This document shows, one piece after another, positions 11,340-21,479 of a stretch of DNA of 64,000 nt (within the stretch, counting starts at the first letter, position 1; the number at the start of each line of letters is the position of its first letter). A program made the position numbers and the translations under genes. Source of the stretch: Trichobilharzia regenti (Eukaryota > Platyhelminthes > Trematoda > Strigeidida > Schistosomatidae); contig CALYDD020000436.1 of assembly GCA_944472135.2 (NCBI GenBank), positions 1 to 64,000 of the forward strand, in the 5' to 3' direction. Under the pieces are notes generated by a model. It saw only the letters and a program-made list of their open reading frames with translations. It made no database searches and was not told the origin of the DNA.

Positions 11340-11710
11340 GACTTGGTGGATGGTGAATAGTAGTGAACTCCAAGATGTGCATTTTGACTCATTTAGAACT
11401 TGACAGATAAATACACTCTCATTTCCCGGTGAGTGTTGGTATTAACAGTGAAACTCAAACACTTTGATGGCTCTCACATCCTAAGTAGTCTAGTGAGTAG
11501 CGCTTTGACGTTGGAATAATGTGCACTAAGTTCACGTCTCAGGGGCAACACCATCACTCACATGTCCTGAATAAGGAAACATCTTCATCGTGGATTCCAC
11601 TACTATTCAGCAGCCACCAAATTAATTCATGATAATTCTGTGACATAGTCGAAGCCTTCCGCATCTGAAGCCGACATGTGTCAACAAAGACCGAATGTTT
11701 CAGTTCACTC
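11340..11710. mobile_element. SINE-a1 (Sm-alpha-like) opposed pair, diverged
   Basis: The left part (11344-11398) reads ggtggatggtgaatagtagtg, the minus-strand tail of the Sm-alpha-like SINE seen at 20730. The right part (about 11480-11710, plus strand) gives the tRNA-like head (ctaagtagtctagtgagta, then gttcacgtctcagg), a decayed hammerhead region (tcctgaataaggaaacatc, 11564-11582) and the tail tggattccactactattcagcagccacc. The ribozyme core is not preserved. Confidence 0.65.
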
Positions 11711-11774
11711 ACTTAACAGTAAATTTTAAATAATGGCATCGTTCCATGACAAATATGTAATACTTATTGGCAAT

Positions 11775-11990
11775 GTTTTTCTTCCTTCACGTTTAAGCTA
11801 GAGGCTTGCAGTTTCTGTAGCAGTATTTATATATACAGGATGGGGTTGCTAGCCACCTCACACCCAACTTTTCCTCCTTACCAGCTTTTATTGCTGGCTT
11901 AGTGAGGCAAAGGAATGCGTCGACCATGGATCGAACCCGGGAACATGTGCATGGTCGGTGAACGTCCTAACCGCAGTGTCACCGACGCAC
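11775..11990 (-). repeat. SINE-D/B composite, tRNA-like
   Basis: The SINE-D middle (gcagtttctgtagcagtatt, acaggatggggttgctagcc) is followed by cagcttttattgctggcttag and the SINE-B tRNA-like end. On the minus strand that end reads gtgacactgcggttaggac, catgcacatg and a ggttcgatcc B box. 44040-44230 has the same composite, so D and B tRNA heads may belong to one superfamily. Confidence 0.65.
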
Positions 11991-12560
11991 TTTTGGCAAT
12001 TTATACAGGATTAATTCCCTATGAAATTGCTTTGCGAATTTTGTTATTTGTAAAGTTAATACAGTAATGTATGCAGGGCACTATGTTCAGTTTATCATCT
12101 GAACTACAGGTTGTTCGCCTTTAATTAAAGACTTCATCAGACTTCTAAGTAGGATCACTGGGTTTCACTTCGAGTTCATACTACAAGTTACAGTGAAAAG
12201 GGGATGGATCATATTGAAACGCATCGAAACAAGATTGACTGTGTGAGAAAAGTAATATTTGAAAGCAAGGACAACTTTACAAAAATATCAAGGCCAATAA
12301 TCGTTGTCTTACTGTTCGCCTAGGAATGAAAATAATATTTGGTACAAACTCTAAATAGCTTGAATTGCCATATAAGCGAGATAAGAAAACATTAACATTT
12401 TAAACGCTAAACTTCTTTAGCAGGTATGGCTAGAGTTATTAGATGCCAGAGAACAGCTGGGAAAAGTGATTATTATATTTGTGGTAGGATGCGAATTCAT
12501 ATTAACTTGATTATTAGATATATTTTCAAGTATTCGTTATGTAGGGATTTTGTGTTCGAT
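11991..12560. other. No gene recognised
   Basis: No repeat or frame recognised. Confidence 0.4.
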
Positions 12561-12563
12561 TGG

Positions 12564-12880
12564 GAGTAATGGACAACTGTTTCGTCCTAGTTTTGGACTC
12601 CTCATCAATACGCACCCACCAGAGGTTTAACCCAGGTTCTTCTGGGTACAAAGCGAGCTCGTAGACCATTGAACCACTCGGACTCGATCCAATGGTCCTT
12701 GAATTCTAACTTCTGCCAATTCACGACATAGCGCGACCATTTCGCAATGTCTTTTTGGATGAGTTACTGCCTCGTCGTCAACCTGATGTACTGTACTGGC
12801 CACGGTTTACCACTAGAACCACAGGTTAACTGCATGAATAGGGCCAGTCAGTAGTGAGCATCAGATTAATCTTAAAGTAT
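12564..12880 (-). mobile_element. SINE-a2, near full length
   Basis: The minus-strand element starts at its 3' hammerhead-like tail (agtaatggacaactgtttcgtcc, atgaggagtcc on the minus strand). It passes through the tRNA-like head (B box about 12628, A-box side ccattgaaccactcgg) into the long 5' body (aattctaacttctgccaatt, gcgcgaccatttcgcaatg, ctgtactggccacgg, agtgagcatcagatt). It abuts PLE-A at 12885. No clear target duplication. Confidence 0.75.
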
Positions 12881-12884
12881 ATAG

Positions 12885-14305
12885 ATATATCACACACACA
12901 CACAAAGTAAGACAGTTATATTATTCACTTGATAACAAGGTTTCGAACACAATTCATCATTTTTCATAATCATATCATCAATTATAACCACACAACTTCG
13001 GAACTTCAACCTCATAGTTTTCTTTATTCTTTCATATTCACCATTGTAGGAATAGTACAATTTCCCAGATGTCTGGCTGGACTACACGTATTCACTCTCA
13101 GTTGATTCGGAATTATCAGAAAAGACGGTTGCAGTGAAAACTTTCTTCTCGACAAAGTCAGTTGATTCAATAAATGAAGTTTCAGTCAGCTATGAATCTC
13201 TGCCTCCACCTTGATGTTACCTTAATTTTAAAACTGTCATTTTTCTCATCCCATCCTATTTTATGGTTGTATGTAATTGCATGTAGTCAAGTGTAGTGCT
13301 ATAACTGAACTATTCTCAAGATTTCTTACATTATTAGTGTCAACCAACCTAGATTTTGCTGGGGTTTTGTACTCATCCAGTTTGGCTGCACCTGTTCTAT
13401 TAGTTTGACCAATGAATTTGATCTGATAATCATTCCAACAGGGTATTAGATGAACTAACTTATTTTGGTTTTATTGGATCCACAGGTTCCTTTAACCGAC
13501 AAAGCTTGTTTCGAAAATTCAGTTTACGGATTAGAATGACACTTTTATTCCTGCCTGCATTATTAACAATTCTCCGTACGTTTTCAGAAGTTCCTTCTTT
13601 GTATGGAATTACTCCTAATGGTTTATATTCCCGTATTTGGTGTTGTTATTTTACTGCGCATTTTCCACATGCATGTCATCATTAATATTATTATCATTAT
13701 CACTGGTATTATCATTTTAATTTTAAATTTCCATACATACTTCCTGGTTATTTTATCGGGGTAATTAGTAAGTTTCAAAGCTTCTCTTATATGCCTTACT
13801 GCCTGTCTTAGATTTTCCTTGGTATTACTTAGCTTTATATCCTGTTACTTAAACGTTTTACTGACACAGGATGGGATGATCGGAAATTCAAATATAGGTT
13901 TGAATGTGTGGGTTTCTTGTAAACACACTAGTGTGTTTAACTTCCCATATTCTTTCCTTTCTAGCATTACAATCTGACATTGGAGGCTCCCCTTCCTGAC
14001 TTTCCAGTTCATAAATGAGTTGAATTGCCTCCACCTCCAGTTGATATGTTGGAAAAACCTGTTTATGTCCTGTGTTCTAAGTACAGGGAATGTGTCATCC
14101 ACATACCTCCGCCATACATCTGAGGTGGGGTTGAACATATCAGTCGCTATGTTTTAACTCTCCTCTCCATGAATATATTCGCCACAACGAGGGATAATGG
14201 TGATCCCATGGTAACTCCCTTCAGTTTGTTTGTATATTTTCCCTTGGGATTTGAATATATTGTGGAAGTTAGGCATAGCTGCACTTCCAGAAATATATAT
14301 ATCAT
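12885..14305 (-). mobile_element. PLE-A copy with RT and endonuclease remnants
   Basis: Minus-strand order: RT remnant (14300-13845), Asn/Asp-rich linker DNA (about 13730-13640), GIY-YIG nuclease remnant (13640-13060), then the 3' terminal repeat with the A-type hammerhead-like fold (tgattatga ... gttcgaaac, about 12990-12950). It is colinear with 30983-32461 and 48923-50152. The nuclease is broken by stops and indels. The outer ends are lost in simple sequence, so no target duplication is claimed. Confidence 0.8.
13845..14138 (-). pseudogene. PLE-A reverse transcriptase, catalytic core piece
   Basis: The minus frame reads TSDVWRRYVDDTFPVL, containing the YVDDT catalytic box, followed by a QHIN..RWRQFNSFMNWKVRKGSLQCQI stretch and KLNTLVCLQETHTFKPIF. 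Minus-strand sequence just upstream (14200-14240) gives the motif B neighbourhood (GKIYKQTEGS.HG), frameshifted. The frame ends at 13845 before the linker. Confidence 0.8.
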
Positions 14306-14315
14306 CAAGTGTCCT

Positions 14316-14650
14316 GTAGATTAGTTGACCCTAATAAGATAAGAAATCTGGTCAACATTTCAGCCATAGCAATACATGAAATAACACAAAACCATACAAT
14401 ATGATAGGATGGGATAAGATGACAGTTTTAAAATCTAATGTGACAGCATGGTGGAGGAAGAGATTTATAAATGACTGAGGCATTATTTATCAAATCAACT
14501 GAGAGGGAATACATTTATTAGGAATGATTCAACACTTGTCCCAGGCATCAGGAAAATTTTACCGCGCCCACGACGAATAGCAAAAAAATTAGAGATATTA
14601 CTATAAACCTCCAATTTTGAAGTTGTGATGTCTTAATTAAAGATGTGATT
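14316..14650 (+). pseudogene. PLE-A endonuclease C-terminal fragment
   Basis: The plus strand encodes LVDPNKIRNL, AIHEIT.NHTI.WDKMTVLKSNVTA, then a decayed RKRFIND block, matching the nuclease C-terminus at 32047-32310. It lies head to head with the minus-strand PLE-A just upstream, which may mean a single complex insertion. Frame broken. Confidence 0.65.
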
Positions 14651-14734
14651 ATGAATAGTAAATAGTGCTGTTTTACTCACGCTGTGGTATACCTAATAAG
14701 CAAATTAATATGTAATAAAATTCATTATATATTT

Positions 14735-14935
14735 TATTTATTTGCGTTTCCATGGGAATATAACACTTCAAGTTACAGCTTCGAAGTTTCAACAGCAGTA
14801 TTTTTCACTGGATGCGATTGCCAGCCTCATACACAACCTCTTCTCTTTACAGGGCTTAATACGGGCTAAATGAATTAGAGGAGTGCGCCAGCCGGGAACC
14901 GAACCCAGCAACCACTCGCCTGATCTCCAGTTTTC
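14735..14935 (-). repeat. SINE-D
   Basis: Starts tatttgcgtttccatgggaa, cttcaagttacagcttcg; has gattgccagcctc and ctttacagggctta; ends in a tRNA-like segment (gccagccgggaaccgaaccc). Block order as in the other SINE-D copies. Confidence 0.55.
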
Positions 14936-15102
14936 TATCTTCAGCTTGCCTTGATAATCCTCATCTAAGTATGTTATGAATAGTGTTTATTATTATATTA
15001 TTATCCATCTTCCTTATTTTTAAATCCCTCCTCCACTTTGTTTATCTTAGTTAGAATTTCAGGTTTTTTTCATATAAGTTATATGTGTGTTTGGTCGGAT
15101 TG

Positions 15103-15911
15103 TTAAAAATGTATTGTTAATAAGGCAGGATTTCATGAATTCATCAAATTTCGTTAGAACTCGTCAGGTGAATACTCTACATACACGGATATATATACTT
15201 TTGAAATGACATCGGGAGATATATAAGACTGATAAGTAAACAAACTACATTGAATTAGTCATGTAGAAAGACAGGTGCGAATGTTTTCCGGATCACGTTC
15301 AAATAGGTAAGCAGGGGAGAGAGTATGAGAGATAAGATCAATTGGATTACGCTTCAATTACATCACTTAGATAAACAATTAGACATTAGAGAATATAACA
15401 GGAATTGCAATCAGAGTAATATCAATAGTAATAGTTATAATAACAATAATAATAGTGTTGAAGTGAGTTAAGATAATCCTACTGATAAAGGATGGTTTTA
15501 AATGAATCAAGAATAATAATAATGATAAGAGGTAGAATAAAAAATAAAACATATTACCATGGTAGATTCAGAGTGACGACCATCTCCTTTTGTACACAGA
15601 CATCTGGTTTATAAACTCGAATTGCACAAGCCTCTGCAATTGCAAGCATCTCACTCTTTCTTTGTCTGCTGAAAATAGTAAACTACTTGACCGCGTTGAC
15701 ATCATGTCCCTAATCAACAAGATGTTTTGTTATTGAGGATTTTGGCACTTTGCACTCAGCTGTTTCCAACCATTTTGGCAAATGCTCCATCCTGCGAGTA
15801 GAGGCTGACGAGCTCTACTGAAATTTGATAAATTCATTAAAACCTGCCTTATTAAAAATTATTGCTTATTTTAAATTCGTATCGGAAATGAATGTTTTTA
15901 AAAATGTATTG
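15103..15911 (-). mobile_element. PLE-K insertion with 14-bp target duplication
   Basis: The insert (15117-15897) is bounded by exact copies of ttaaaaatgtattg (15103-15116 and 15898-15911). The minus strand holds a nuclease C-terminus, an AT-rich 3' UTR and a terminal repeat at 15117-15175 (taataaggcagg, atttcatgaattcatcaaa). A partial inverted copy of that repeat lies on the other side (15785-15855). About 40 bp of extra sequence separates that arm from the right duplication, as in PLE-B. Confidence 0.85.
15565..15790 (-). pseudogene. PLE-K endonuclease C-terminus
   Basis: Minus-strand translation gives MEHLPKWLE, KSSITKHLVD.GHDVNAV, then LAIAEACAIRVYKPDVCVQK, VVTLNLPW. The xIAEAxAIxxxKPxLCVQK block recurs after the nuclease core in several PLE copies here. 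One stop interrupts HLVD-GHDV and the frame shifts before LAIAEA. The CxxC and YIG parts are missing: 5' truncated at the inverted arm. Confidence 0.75.
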
Positions 15912-16142
15912 CACAGATAGATACGCCAAGCGACATTCTTCAAGAAAATCCGTCTTCCAATAAAGCCATACGAATATAAGTATGCGGATAACTAAATTTT
16001 AAGTATTAATGAAGTGAACGTCCTAATTTTCATAAATTTAAGAAACATCATCGAATAAACGTTCACCAATCTTGAGTTCCTCTTACAACATCACATACTT
16101 TCGTAAAAATTATATTTGTAAAATCTCAGCGAGATTGAAATG

Positions 16143-16197
16143 ATTAATTCCAACGTTTCGGTAGGCAATCTGCTCCGAACTTCTTCAGGGAATTAAT
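16143..16197 (-). ncRNA. PLE-E hammerhead-like ribozyme, inverted arm
   Basis: Minus strand 5' to 3': attaattcc, CTGAAGA core, one extra A, stem II strand gttcgg, loop, ctacc, GAAAC, then GTT and ggaattaat. Stem I (attaattcc with ggaattaat) pairs perfectly over 9 bp. Stem II keeps 4 of 6 pairs. Cleavage would fall after GTT, which fits the NUH rule. Stem III is minimal, as reported for PLE hammerheads. Activity is inferred. Confidence 0.7.
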
Positions 16198-16757
16198 CGA
16201 GCTTAACACTGTCACATCTTGACGACAGTTCATTTGACTTATTTTGCAATCGAATTAAATTAACAAGGAAACTATGTAATTGACACAATCATCGTGTTTT
16301 CACTCTTCGCTGTCTGCAGCAGAACGCATATCCTAAATCCATAGCTGTCCAGTCACCTGACAAACTCCAGTAGGTCGAATAAACCAGCTCAATCTTCAAA
16401 AACAAGACAAAGCCATAAGTCCGATAGAGTGCTTCAACTAAACTCTAATCCTACACACCATAATTTTGAAAATACATCTAATCTAACATCACACATTCAT
16501 GTCTGTTCAGAAATGGAGACGTTTAGACATGTTTTACAACTGTTTACCCACACACACATATACACACTGTGTTTAAAGTGTTTAACAAAAGTAGATCAAT
16601 ATTTGTAAGTCTGAGGTTAAATTTTGATCAGAGCTCATACAACTTTGTTTATTATACTTGTTGATACTTGTTTTATGACTCATGATTAGACAAAGTATTT
16701 TAAAAACAAGAGATGTTCCTTTCATATATATAAACCTCTGTTATGTTAATTTTAATT

Positions 16758-16812
16758 AATTTCCCTGAAGAAGTTCGGACCAGATTGCCGAACACAGGAA
16801 ACGTTGGAATTA
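16758..16812 (+). ncRNA. PLE-E hammerhead-like ribozyme, sense arm
   Basis: Plus strand: aatttcc, CTGAAGA (16765-16771), extra A, gttcgg with ccgaac (6 bp, 16773-16778 and 16788-16793), then acag before GAAAC, GTT and ggaatta. Stem II is perfect here, but four extra bases precede GAAA and stem I has one bulged T. It complements the lesions seen in the opposed arm. Confidence 0.65.
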
Positions 16813-16941
16813 CTCATTTTAATCTGGCTGAGATTTTACAAATATAACTTTTTACAAATGCTTACTTCTCACTTGGTGCTTAAATAATTTAGAACTATTC
16901 TGTCATATCTTGACGACAGTTCATTTGAATCACATACTTTC

Positions 16942-17329
16942 CGTTCTCCTGTAAACTCTATGCAACAAACTCGTTATCAACCATTTTTTGTTAAGCAAAC
17001 ATTCGTAGCTTACTGGATGCTGGTGTAATGAGTGGAAACGACCTAGGAAGCCTATCATAGAAATATTAGTTTGCAAGCTCATCAGATTATGGACTGAAAC
17101 AGTACACTGACTACTCTTCGCATATCTATCAATGATAGCCTGTTATAGTGAAAACTATCCTAATCGGTCTTATCGAGGATTAAATATCCGTTCTTCATTA
17201 ATTCTACTAAATGAGTGTTCGATGAAGTCTAGCTCACTGATTAAAAATAGGGAGGGGTAAGCGGGCGGGGGGTGGGGAAAGACATTCAGTGATTTTGTAT
17301 TCTTTATTATACGTACAGTTGTACAGACT
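16942..17329. other. No gene recognised
   Basis: Includes a G-rich patch at 17253-17280 (ggaggggtaagcgggcgggg). No frame or repeat recognised. Confidence 0.4.
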
Positions 17330-17650
17330 TGACTGAAAGACTTCCGTCTTCATCAAACACACAGTTAGAAACATTACACTGGTTACTGACTAGTGTCCAA
17401 TCAAAATAACGTATATTACTTTAATTCAATATCACGTATTCTGTGTGTGTGTGATACTAATATATTATCATTTAGAGGAAACCACATTCCTCCGTATCTG
17501 TTTTTTTCTTTCAGTCATATATGGTCACTGTAAAACTATAAAGTGAAATAAAATGTACTTTTGTATTTTACTTACTACTGACATCCTCTTCTAAAAGTAA
17601 TATAAATTACAGTCAGTCGGTTAGATTTTTAAATCAAACTGTCTAATAAT
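17330..17650 (+). repeat. Unassigned repeat R2, copy 1
   Basis: Colinear with 19603-20110: ttgactgaaagacttccgtctt, cacagttagaaaca.tacactgg, gtgtccaatcaaaat, tgaaataaaatgtac, cttctaaaagtaatacaaattacagtca-like and aaatcaaactgt. A third partial copy is at 44580-44900. No coding signal; probably a non-autonomous element or the UTR of one. Confidence 0.55.
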
Positions 17651-17689
17651 ATATGTGTTAAACTTCGGCACAGTGGTAGTAAATAGTTA

Positions 17690-18660
17690 CAAGTAATAGA
17701 TAAGACTGAATCTTATTTTCGCTATGTTGATGACACGTTTATTATTCTTGATGTGAAAGCTGACAAGATTGAAATGTTCAAAAAGTTTATTGATGCACAT
17801 CCATCGCTCGCTCATCTTCACTTGTGAAGAAGGAGAACACGATGGTAGATTACGTTTCCTTGACGTCCAGTTGAGCAGAAGAGAGACTAGATGGTTCAAT
17901 CAAGAGAGATGTCTATAGAAAACCTACATTTGTAGGACAATATACATATTTCCTTAGTTTTGTGTCAATCCGATACAAAGTCCATTTGGTCAGATGTCGC
18001 CTCACGAATAGAGAAAGACGTATCTGTACAGATGACTCCCTACAAAATCAGTTAGGATACATCCAAAATATGCTGGTCCAAATGGGTTATCCTACAGGAT
18101 TTGTAAGGAGACACATAAAACCAAGTAAAATAAAGCTAAACTGACAACAGTTGAAAAGAAACAACTGTTCATGAAACTGCAATTTAATGGGGACGTGGCT
18201 AGCGAAGTCTTACATCTGAGATTATCGAGGGCGATAAAACGGAATTATAATGCCACAACCCTTTGTTTCTCATTTTCCAGCTGCCGACCAATTTTGATTG
18301 CTCAAGTGAAAGACAAGCTACTTAGCTGTGTCGCTTCTACGTGTATCTATAAATTTAGTTGCTCCTGTGGAAAGAGCTATATAGGGTGAACAACTAGACA
18401 GCTTAACAAACGCATTAATAAGCATCTTCCTTCATGGTTCGGAAAAGGTCAAATAAAATCCACATGAAGTTCTATTTTGGCTCATTTGATTGATGATAGC
18501 GGTCACTAAGTAGACAAACATAGTGCCTTCAAATTTGTCTATCGCATTCCATCGAGTCTTTCGAACGGAATCAGAACCCGTCTTTTACACATAGCCAAAG
18601 ATAGGGGAATTAATTCGAGAGAACAATCCCAATCTTTGCATACAACAAAAGAAGTTTGTT
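17690..18660 (+). pseudogene. PLE RT to endonuclease remnant
   Basis: Frames from 17700 read SYFRYVDDTFIILDVK (YVDDT box), then LRFLDVQLSR, the post-catalytic block. Around 18000-18150 is the thumb/linker (HLVRCRLTNRERRICTDDSLQ.., GYPTGFVRRHIKPSKIKLN). The frame at 18171-18389 gives FMKLQFNGDVASEVLHLRLSRAIKRNYNATTLCFSFSS, then STCIYKFSCSCGKSYIG, the GIY-YIG start with CxC. After a stop come TTRQLNKRINKHLPSW and a decayed C-terminus to 18660. Several stops and frameshifts; ends not found. Confidence 0.85.
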
Positions 18661-19290
18661 CTACCTTTTTCTCTCTCTGCGCCTCGATGAATTCTATTCA
18701 AAACCCTCCCACCCTTTCTTATCTTCCATCTCCTTCGTATTTTTATGATATTTATTATTTAAATTCTGATTATCTGTCCACTTCACCCAACTTTAATATT
18801 ACCTAACTTTTAAGATTTGATCTAATTTATTTATTTATTGAATTGTTTACATATACACATATTACTACCTTTGTTATTCTTATCGCTACCTGCATAAACC
18901 TTATTATCAATATTTTGTCATCATTATTTATAATCATCGTTATTAACTACGTTCAAAACGTTTACCACATTATTATTATTTGATCCTTAAAATCACCGTG
19001 ATTGGTTAAAATTTTAAAATAAAATACAAAAATTGAAAAGAATATTGTTCGCTTATATTGTCTTGTTCTAATATAAAAAATGGGAATATTTAAAGATTTG
19101 AAAAATTCCATATTAGTAGAATTTTATAGACTGTGAGCATAATGACTAGCGTTCGGTTGAATGTATTTCATCCTTACCACCTTTACATAATCTTATCAAG
19201 TAATTGTACCAGTCAAACAACATTCACTTATTAATAATTCGTTATCACAAACACAACACTCCTCGCATGTTTTAATGATTACCTGTCTTG
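18661..19290. other. AT-rich; probable PLE 3' UTR, no gene
   Basis: Pyrimidine-rich then AT-rich sequence following the nuclease remnant, with ATT-rich tracts at 18905-18990. I cannot place the element end. Confidence 0.35.
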
Positions 19291-19292
19291 TC

Positions 19293-19580
19293 GGTATTAG
19301 ATAGTTGGAAGCAATCGACCACAGGAAGCCTTGGACTTAAGTTTCGTTCTGTTCGATACTCGTCAGCATGGGATTTATGAACCATCCCTCTGAGATTTGG
19401 ACCAGCGTCACCCAGTGCTGCCTGCAGTCACAGACGTTACCGCTGAGCTATTCGGGTTCTCAATCGACCTCCTGTGGGACTGTATTGGTGATGCTGACTC
19501 AAAAATACATTTTGATTACTGGTGAGTGCCAGCGAGCGCAAACCAATTCACAGTGTACCATGATGGAAAGCCACCGTGTG
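19293..19580 (-). repeat. SINE-C, tRNA-like
   Basis: Blocks: gcaatcgaccacaggaagcc, ttaagtttcgttctgttcg, atactcgtcagcatgg, then gcgtcacccagtgctgcctgcagtcacagacgttaccgctgagctattcgg. Read on the minus strand, the last part is a tRNA-like head with an A-box-like atagctcagcggtaacgtc. Other copies: 40740-41045 and 41655-42205. R2 starts just downstream. Confidence 0.65.
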
Positions 19581-19602
19581 GTATGCTAGCCCTTATTTCA
19601 AA

Positions 19603-20110
19603 CTTTACTGATAGAATTCTGTCTTTACCGAAAACACAGAACTAGAAACAATACACTGGTCATTGACTAAAGTCCAATCAAAATTACACCTCTTACTTTA
19701 ACCCATAGCGTTCAGTAGCAAGTACTCTATGTGCGTGATATAAATACTATTTTTATTTATTTTATTTTTGATTACAGCCTGTATTTTTGGTACAAGTATG
19801 GAATTTTCAGGGTGGATATCGGTAGCCCAAATTTTGCAGGCCGACCATAGATATCAGGTGTGCGTCGGCGAGGGCTCGAACCTCGGACCATGTGCATGGT
19901 CGGCGAGAGTCCTAACCACTGTGCCACCGACGCACCGATGATATAGAGGTAACCACTTTCCTGCATATGTGTTTTATTATCTGGTCATGTGTGGTCCTTG
20001 TGAAATTACGAATTGAAATAAAATGTACCACTGTAATTTACTTACTGCCAATATCATCTTCTAAAAGTAATACAAATTACAGTCACTCCGTTACATTTCT
20101 AAATCAAACT
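19603..20110 (+). repeat. Unassigned repeat R2, copy 2, split by a SINE
   Basis: Matches 17330-17650 before 19745 and after 19940. The intervening DNA is a SINE-B absent from copy 1, so R2 is older than the SINE-B insertion. Confidence 0.55.
19745..19940 (-). repeat. SINE-B inserted in R2
   Basis: Minus strand: ggtggcacagtggttaggac (A-box-like, 19910-19929), ctcgccgacc, atgcacatggtccg, aggttcgagccctcg (B box, 19870-19885), body with cagggtggatatcggtagcc, and a T/A-rich 3' tail (19745-19770). It is the clearest SINE-B here. The tRNA-like head could bind TFIIIC; the source tRNA is not assigned. Confidence 0.75.
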
Positions 20111-20729
20111 GTTTAGTTTAAAAAATTAGTGGCTTGAATATTCCCATAATTTATTCAGAACAGAAATAGTTAGAGGGAACAATTTTCGCTTTCAATTAAT
20201 TCATCTTCAGGCTCTAAAATTATAAATCCACTAATTTAAGCATTCGATAGCCGGCCAGTAAAAGCAAATTAGAATTATGTCAGAAAGAGTATTGTGGAAC
20301 AAGTATAAGATGGTATGGAACAAAATACGTAAATAGTACAGTGTTAGCCCACTTATTAGATGCTGGACACTTGATAAAAATTGACAAGACGTTCTCAGTT
20401 TTTTGCGGCGTGTTGGTGTTCTTTCCAGAGGAGCTGAACTATTCCTGCTATCAGTGGTGGAAGTGGTAGCCATCAATACCGGAAAATCGACTTCTCGTAT
20501 ACAGAAGAAGTATGTTCAGCCGATGTGTTTACCTTGGCCTACAATAAGGCCAGTAAATCCTCTATAAACATTACCTTTTTTTCACTGAAAAACTTTAATT
20601 TTGACTTTTTATGATTTCATGACCTTCCTTATGATTTTTTACCTTAGGTTTAAGTAGTGCTTTTCTAGCTCGTTATCTTATTTACAAAATCTGTTCATTC
20701 CAATTCACTATATTCATTGTTATTACCTG
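20111..20729. other. No gene; possible PLE terminal-repeat scrap
   Basis: On the minus strand 20160-20215 reads gcctgaagatgaattaattgaaagcg, a CTGAAGA-containing phrase like PLE arms, but no stem II can be drawn. Nothing else recognised. Confidence 0.35.
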
Positions 20730-21035
20730 AGTGGTGGATGGTGACTAGCAGTGGAATCCAGGACGCGCATTTCGGCCTATTTGGGACTCGTCACTGGAGG
20801 TACCTGCATTCCCCAGTGGGTGATGATGTTCTCACCGAGGCTCGAACCCAGTGCCCATAGTTTCAAAAGCCAAAACGTTTTCCACTAGACCACTTGGGCC
20901 ACGACATGCGCATCCTGGATGCCACTGCTAGTCACTATCCACCAATTAACTTATAATTACATGCTCAGACATCATCGAAGCATTGGGACAAGAAGCCGAC
21001 ATGTCAACCTGAGACGGAGTACTTCGGTCCAATCA
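20730..21035. mobile_element. SINE-a1 (Sm-alpha-like) with opposed tail
   Basis: The minus-strand part (20730-20900) contains the tRNA-like head (B box gaggctcgaaccc at 20838-20850, A-box side ctagaccacttggg) and the hammerhead at 20755-20801. From about 20905 the plus strand carries the same tail in the other orientation (gcgcatcctggatgccactgctagtcactatccacc), continuing to 21035. The family match to Schistosoma Sm-alpha rests on the shared ribozyme and its surroundings, from memory of the published family. Confidence 0.75.
20755..20801 (-). ncRNA. Sm-alpha-type hammerhead ribozyme, damaged
   Basis: Minus strand: stem I tccag pairs with ctgga across the cleavage triplet GTC. The core reads TGACGA with C3 deleted. 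Stem II is gtcc/ggcc with one mismatch and loop caaata. GAAA is present, then the near self-complementary atgcgcgt of stem III. The Sm-alpha ribozyme has an intact CTGACGA. The missing C3 removes a catalytic-core pair, so this copy should be dead. Confidence 0.8.
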
Positions 21036-21479
21036 ATGGACAGGAAAATCAAAAAATTCCACTAAATATTATTATCACTTGACAATCATTCACCAGTTGT
21101 ACTAATAATTTTACACCAAATCATCGTTATTATTGTGCAATCATTATTATCGCTATTATTTTCAACCTTGAACTTATGTTTAGTCCACCCCATCCGTTGG
21201 TTTATTTTCTGCAGTATTCATATTGTCTCACATATCACTGATTACACCCACCCTCGAAACCTGTACTTTTGTTGACTACATATATATATATATATATATG
21301 TACATCATTCAATTATTTCATCTCAATGGAAAACTAGCTGTCTATTGTTCCATCCCACCTTTTACGCCCTCGACAGGCAGTGTTGACCCAAAATTAACTT
21401 GAAAACTGCCCAAACACTAGGGTAAGCTGTGTTGAAGTCTTTCTCAGCCACACTCAACAGCTTGTTAATATGACACTAT
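21036..21479. other. No gene; AT tract
   Basis: AT-rich; TA dinucleotide tract at 21280-21299. Positions 21400-21479 may be the decayed 5' side of the RTE copy that follows. Confidence 0.35.

Larger units (their letters stand above)
16090..16941 (+). mobile_element. PLE-E short insertion, opposed ribozyme arms, 13-bp target duplication
   Basis: The insert (16103-16928, 826 bp) is flanked by exact atcacatactttc (16090-16102, 16929-16941). The left arm (16105-16200) is the inverted counterpart of the right arm (16755-16855); both carry a hammerhead-like fold. A direct repeat (ctgtca.atcttgacgacag, ttcatttga) occurs at 16209-16238 and again at the right end (16900-16928). So the element has PLE-style long repeats, one inverted and one direct. 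I recognise no RT or nuclease in the middle, so it is non-autonomous or truncated. Confidence 0.8.

Noticed and set aside
15117..15850. CTGACGAG ... CGAAA words in PLE-K arms as a hammerhead
   Set aside because: In the better-kept arm a 7-bp hairpin (agtagag with ctctact) uses the core bases as loop, and no stem I fits the presumed cleavage site. The words alone are not enough.
17270..17280. G-rich patch as a G-quadruplex regulatory element
   Set aside because: One short G-rich run without a nearby gene; nothing else supports a role.
19850..19935. Functional tRNA gene
   Set aside because: A and B boxes are present, but the fold is imperfect, a SINE body follows, and the same head recurs in other SINE-B copies.
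20160..20215. CTGAAGATGA phrase on the minus strand as another ribozyme
   Set aside because: No stem II with a usable loop can be drawn before GAAA. Similar phrases at 11-45, 48830-48870 and 54432-54470 also lack it.
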